Positions 61,956 through 64,000 of a stretch of 64,000 nt of DNA are shown here, piece after piece. The position numbers were made by a program, and so were the translations under genes. Origin of the DNA: Diprion similis (taxonomy: Eukaryota; Arthropoda; Insecta; Hymenoptera; Diprionidae). The notes beneath the pieces are model-generated. The model worked only from the letters and a program-made list of their open reading frames with translations. It was not told the origin of the DNA and did not search any database. The stretch is from positions 6,758,001 to 6,822,000 of the forward strand of contig NC_060114.1 of assembly GCF_021155765.1 (NCBI RefSeq), read 5' to 3'. Positions within the stretch are counted from its first letter, which is position 1; every line of letters starts with the position of its first letter.

Positions 61956-63695
61956 CATTGATCAAAGGCGGGGAAAATAGGCCTTTTAAAGGGATCTTTA
62001 ATAACGTTAGACCAATTTCGACAAAACAGTTTTTTGTCTTGGGTTCTGAAAATATATTTCAAGCGTTATTAACATTTTCTGAAATCCCATTTGATTGTAC
62101 AGGGAGTCTATTTTTCCCACCTTTTCTCTACATATCCAAAATGAAACAAACAAAACGAAATGTACAAATATCTTATTATTTTATACATATGTAACATAGA
62201 ATTAGGTGGATTTATGCCACATGATTATTATTAGTGCTATTTTATAGTACCCTCAAATTATTCCATTCATTTTTTAATTTTTTTTTTTTTTTTTTACTAC
62301 CAAGTTTTGTTTCACTCACATGAATAATGACAATTCTTATGTGAGTAAATTGAAGCAGCCCTTTCATACACTAAATTTCAATTAAATTTTTTTTTTCCTG
62401 TTTCACTTTTGCGATCGCAGAAAATGGAAGAAATTAAACAAGACACTATTTTGTTTCATTGTTAGACTATTTGTGGTTTCTTTATTCGTAGAAATTTTTT
62501 ATGTGAAATACAAAAGCTACGTCGAAAATGGAAAGAAAAAACGTGAATGCATGAAAAATTTTCCGTTGCACGTGAAAGGGTTAAAAAGAGTTGAGAGAAT
62601 GAAAACAAAGAAGCGAAATCACGGGTAGCAACGAATAAACTATTGTAAATACCTGATCCAAGTCATGTATATAGTAAACATACTATATTGTATGATATAG
62701 GTGTAATTTCGATTTGTGTCATAGTAATTTTTAAGAATATATTATGTATATACATATATACCTGACTGTTCATACTGTCTACCATTATACGAATTATTCG
62801 ATTACTATCTATATATACTAATTAACAATAGCGCTTTTCTATATCTATTATTCGCCTATTTATTATTAGAATTATTTCTATCGTTGAAAAGAGGTACGCA
62901 TGCAGATTCTTTCATCGCGTTTCTGATGATACACTCGTTCACATTATAATTATAATTATGATTGTTATTTTATACCGTAATGTCAAATTGATTTCTTGAT
63001 CACATTGTATATAAAATCGTAATGTTTTTCGATCAATTTTGTAAAAACAATGTAGGACGAAACAAAATAGATATAAAAATAATTGTACATGATATTGATG
63101 ACTCCTCACGTTGTTTAAACAATTTTCAAATCGAGAAACAGTTTTAAAATAGAGTAATTTAAGCTAACGATACGCGTGCAGTTAGAAGACGTGTTTTTAA
63201 ATTTTATCATTCTCCTCTACTGCGTCAGTTTGTTTCTTTCGTAAGTTGAACGGGTATTCAGATTTTTAAATTTGCAAATCGATGATGATGTTTATCGAAT
63301 CTTGATATTCGTTACAATCGCCTAAAAGAATCAGCTGTTACAAATTTTCGACGCCATATTGCCCATACCAAGGAATCCATTACATAACCCCAGTGCAGGT
63401 TATTCAACGATCGTGAAAATCCGATTACCATTACCTTGTGCCTTAGAATACATGTACACACGTATAAGTGATTTTCGAGGGTCTTAATTTTTGGGCACAA
63501 AAAGGTTTCTATTAGATGTTTGAAGACAAAAAATTATTCCTTTGGTAAAAACGTTTCGCTTAAAACAACTTACAAAAATTTCGGATTTGCAAGATATTGT
63601 TTTTCACGATATTCGTGACGCTGATTCGAACTATTCGCGGAAAATGAAAATGGCTGCGGTAGCGAACATACTTGAAATTTTATTTTAGCTCTACA
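61956..63695. other. Intergenic or distal 3' UTR sequence
   Basis: AT-rich with homopolymer runs near 62,278-62,296. The 62,640-63,100 part looks like a 3' UTR (TGTAAATA, TGTATATA and TTGTA motifs). No gene is supported. Confidence 0.4.
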
Positions 63696-63888
63696 CTGAC
63701 ATTCCCCTTCGGGCTACCTTGTTTTCGGTCCAAAACAAAATGGGAGTTCGATTCTGTACGAATTATGTGACAATGACTGCTGATCCAGCTCACGTGAAAG
63801 ATTGGGAGACATTGTCACGTAATTCGTATAGAATTGAACTTTCATTTTGTTTCAAACCGAAAACTAGTTAGCCGGAAAGGGAAGTCAT
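63696..63888. mobile_element. Fold-back element near the window end
   Basis: CTGACATTCCCCTTCGGGCTA at the left is inverted on the right as TAGCCGGAAAGGGAAGTCA. Arms continue through GTTTTCGGT..AAACAAAATG and GTACGAATTATGTGACAATG with their inverses, about 85 bases each, around a loop of about 30 bases. Confidence 0.75.
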
Positions 63889-64000
63889 TAACCTTTAGAG
63901 GACTGGCCTCTGGCTCCTTTTGGAGCCAGCAGGTAACTCGGAAACTTTACCAGATGTGCCAACTATCTATACAAAAAAATCTTACCTCTAAAAAATATTG
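63889..64000. other. Window end with a small perfect hairpin
   Basis: CTGGCTCCTTTTGGAGCCAG (about 63,910-63,929) forms a short perfect hairpin. The last bases (GTGCCAACTATCTA..AAAAAAATC) weakly resemble the start of the 330-bp element, but the window stops too early to tell. Confidence 0.3.

Overview
The window is eukaryotic and looks like an insect, most probably a hymenopteran. It is AT-rich, its three genes are split by many short GT-AG introns, and one gene is a prophenoloxidase, a family confined to arthropods. There are many A/T homopolymer runs and small fold-back (MITE-like) elements. There is no operon organisation, and I recognised no intact rRNA or tRNA gene. The species assignment is inference.

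Layout. Positions 1 to about 31,560 form a gene-poor stretch in which I find no convincing multi-exon gene. It holds an inverted pair of a ~300-330 bp mobile element (1,191-1,520 and 3,319-3,609) around a possible small ORF (2,445-2,624), a five-copy 73-bp tandem array (8,636-9,000), several microsatellites, a GAAATC-rich degenerate repeat, and compact GC-richer islands that may be distal regulatory DNA.

From 31,567 to 60,464 there are three intact genes, whose exons I assembled by splice sites and reading phase. (1) A prophenoloxidase on the minus strand, 9 coding exons, 698 aa, with both copper sites. (2) SMC3, the cohesin ATPase, on the minus strand, 19 coding exons, 1,200 aa, complete but unusually divergent at positions nearly invariant in animal SMC3. 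Three of its 18 introns require a GC donor instead of GT. (3) A botv/EXTL3-type heparan sulfate glycosyltransferase on the plus strand, 9 coding exons, 943 aa. SMC3 and botv are head to head, with about 1.7 kb between their start codons. The three genes act in unrelated processes (melanisation immunity, sister-chromatid cohesion, heparan sulfate initiation), so their proximity says nothing about shared function.

The introns and flanks of these genes are rich in fold-back elements: one of 1,185 bp just upstream of the prophenoloxidase promoter, several in prophenoloxidase and SMC3 introns, one nested inside a copy of the 330-bp element between SMC3 and botv, and two downstream of botv. The sequence after 60,464 is probably botv 3' UTR followed by intergenic DNA. 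Homopolymer runs make individual coordinates uncertain by a base or so where they occur.
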